From contig JBHJOJ010000282.1 in assembly GCA_050329835.1 (NCBI GenBank), positions 1-5,595 of the forward strand: DNA of 5,595 bases. The letters are read 5' to 3'. The stretch is from JANNOG01 sp050329835 (lineage in GTDB: Bacteria; Actinomycetota; Actinomycetes; Actinomycetales; JBBAYJ01). The notes beneath the pieces were generated by a model. It was not told the DNA's origin and did not search any database. It worked only from the letters and a program-made list of their open reading frames with translations. Both the position numbers and the translations under genes were made by a program. Shown piece by piece: positions 5,122-5,595 of the stretch; position 1 is the stretch's first letter, and each line of letters starts with the position of its first letter.

Positions 5122-5595
5122 TCACCCGTACGTGTCCCGCGGCCCGCGGGCACCGGTCACCCGCAGCCGGCCGCGGCGCCACGACGGCCCCGCCGGGCCG
5201 AGGACCTCGATCCGGTGCACGACGCCGTCGCCGACCACGTCCGCCAGCCGTCGCCTCAGGTCCCCGGTCAGGTAGGACAGCTGAGTGGCCCAGGCGGTCG
5301 TCTCGGCGCGCACGACGAGGACCCCGTCGTCGAAACGCTCCGGCGAGCAGTGGGCGGCGATGTCAGCGCCGACCACCTCGGGCCAGCGCGCCATGACGCC
5401 GGCCACTCCGATCCGGTCCTGCCATCCCGCGTCGTGGACGATCCCGGACGCGAGCTCCCCGAGCAGCTGCGGGTCCCGGGGACCCGGCCCCGCCCCGGAC
5501 ATCCGGCCCCGGCCCCGTAGGTGGGCACCGCCGAGGCGACCGCCGGCAGGGTCGCCGGGGCGGCGACCGCGCGCCCGGGCCGCCGCCACGGCCCG
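5122..5595 (-). CDS. dciA: DUF721 / DciA-family replication protein, 5' end outside window
   Basis: DciA is the replicative-helicase-associated protein used by bacteria lacking DnaC/DnaI-type loaders; the M. tuberculosis relative is Rv0004. The frame is open to the right edge. At least 157 residues are visible, ending at TGA 5124-5122. Recognisable segments are an ARARGRRPGD basic N-terminal stretch, GPRDPQLLGEL, VMARWPEVVGADIAAHC (the core domain), RAETTAWATQLSYL with the conserved tryptophan, and a C-terminus of GPSWRRGRLRV followed by GPRDTYG, closely like the mycobacterial protein. A GTG at 5589-5587 is the first visible possible start, but the homologous AAARARG stretch in Rv0004 lies well inside the protein, so the true start is probably a few dozen codons upstream. 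The internal ATG at 5502-5500 lacks a convincing Shine-Dalgarno. A rare CTA codon occurs at 5520-5518. The place before gyrB, normally after recF, supports the call. Confidence 0.9.
   Translation of the reverse strand, partial: RAVAAARARGRRPGDPAGGRLGGAHLRGRGRMSGAGPGPRDPQLLGELASGIVHDAGWQDRIGVAGVMARWPEVVGADIAAHCSPERFDDGVLVVRAETTAWATQLSYLTGDLRRRLADVVGDGVVHRIEVLGPAGPSWRRGRLRVTGARGPRDTYG

Noticed and set aside
5500..5502. ATG as the start of the DUF721 gene
   Set aside because: There is no convincing Shine-Dalgarno upstream (only G/C runs), and the frame before it matches the ARARG-type N-terminal stretch of mycobacterial relatives, so the gene most likely begins beyond the window.
1..5595. A novel defence, mobile or CRISPR-type system
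   Set aside because: Both strands are accounted for by a conserved housekeeping cluster; there are no repeat arrays, transposase motifs, integration sites or compositional islands.

Overview
The window is a conventional DNA gyrase locus from a very GC-rich actinobacterium (Actinomycetota), with all genes on the minus strand and transcription running right to left. Read in that direction it holds a 5'-truncated DUF721/DciA-family gene (dciA, 5595-5122), a 156-bp gap carrying hairpins and a likely promoter, gyrB (4965-2920), a 58-bp gap, gyrA (2861-237), and a gene that overlaps the gyrA stop codon by 4 bp and leaves the window at base 1. The gene order dciA-gyrB-gyrA-(DUF3566) matches the part of the actinobacterial replication-origin cluster usually written dnaA-dnaN-recF-dciA-gyrB-gyrA-DUF3566. 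By that synteny recF should lie just beyond base 5595, but it is not visible here.

The assignment to Actinomycetota rests on four things. G or C dominates third codon positions. GyrB is 681 residues and lacks the large insert found in gamma-proteobacterial GyrB. The DUF721 protein ends in the GPRDTYG tail seen in mycobacterial relatives. The GyrA C-terminal domain carries a second GyrA-box-like motif, as in Mycobacterium tuberculosis. The APRYTECRM stretch around the catalytic tyrosine recalls Micrococcales/Kineosporiales-type sequences more than mycobacterial ones, but that is from memory and only a weak genus-level hint.

GyrA and GyrB together form the A2B2 type II topoisomerase that introduces negative supercoils using ATP. 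GyrB supplies the ATPase and the metal-binding TOPRIM domain; GyrA supplies the cleaving tyrosine and the DNA-wrapping beta-pinwheel. DciA serves replicative-helicase function, and the DUF3566 family is a poorly characterised membrane protein family. All motifs needed for an active, probably fluoroquinolone-susceptible gyrase are present.

The gap upstream of gyrB (4966-5121) contains two adjacent GC hairpins without a U-tract, a TAGAAT -10-like hexamer and a strong Shine-Dalgarno serving a TTG start. The gyrB-gyrA gap (2862-2919) contains a 13-bp-period repeat, a small hairpin and a good ribosome binding site for a GTG start. The gyrA end carries a GGAGGT for the next gene. No mobile element, CRISPR array, RNA gene or novel multi-gene system was found. 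The points of interest are small: the concealed partial gene at the left edge, non-ATG starts for all three genes whose start is visible, the tandem hairpins, and a few protein-level variations.
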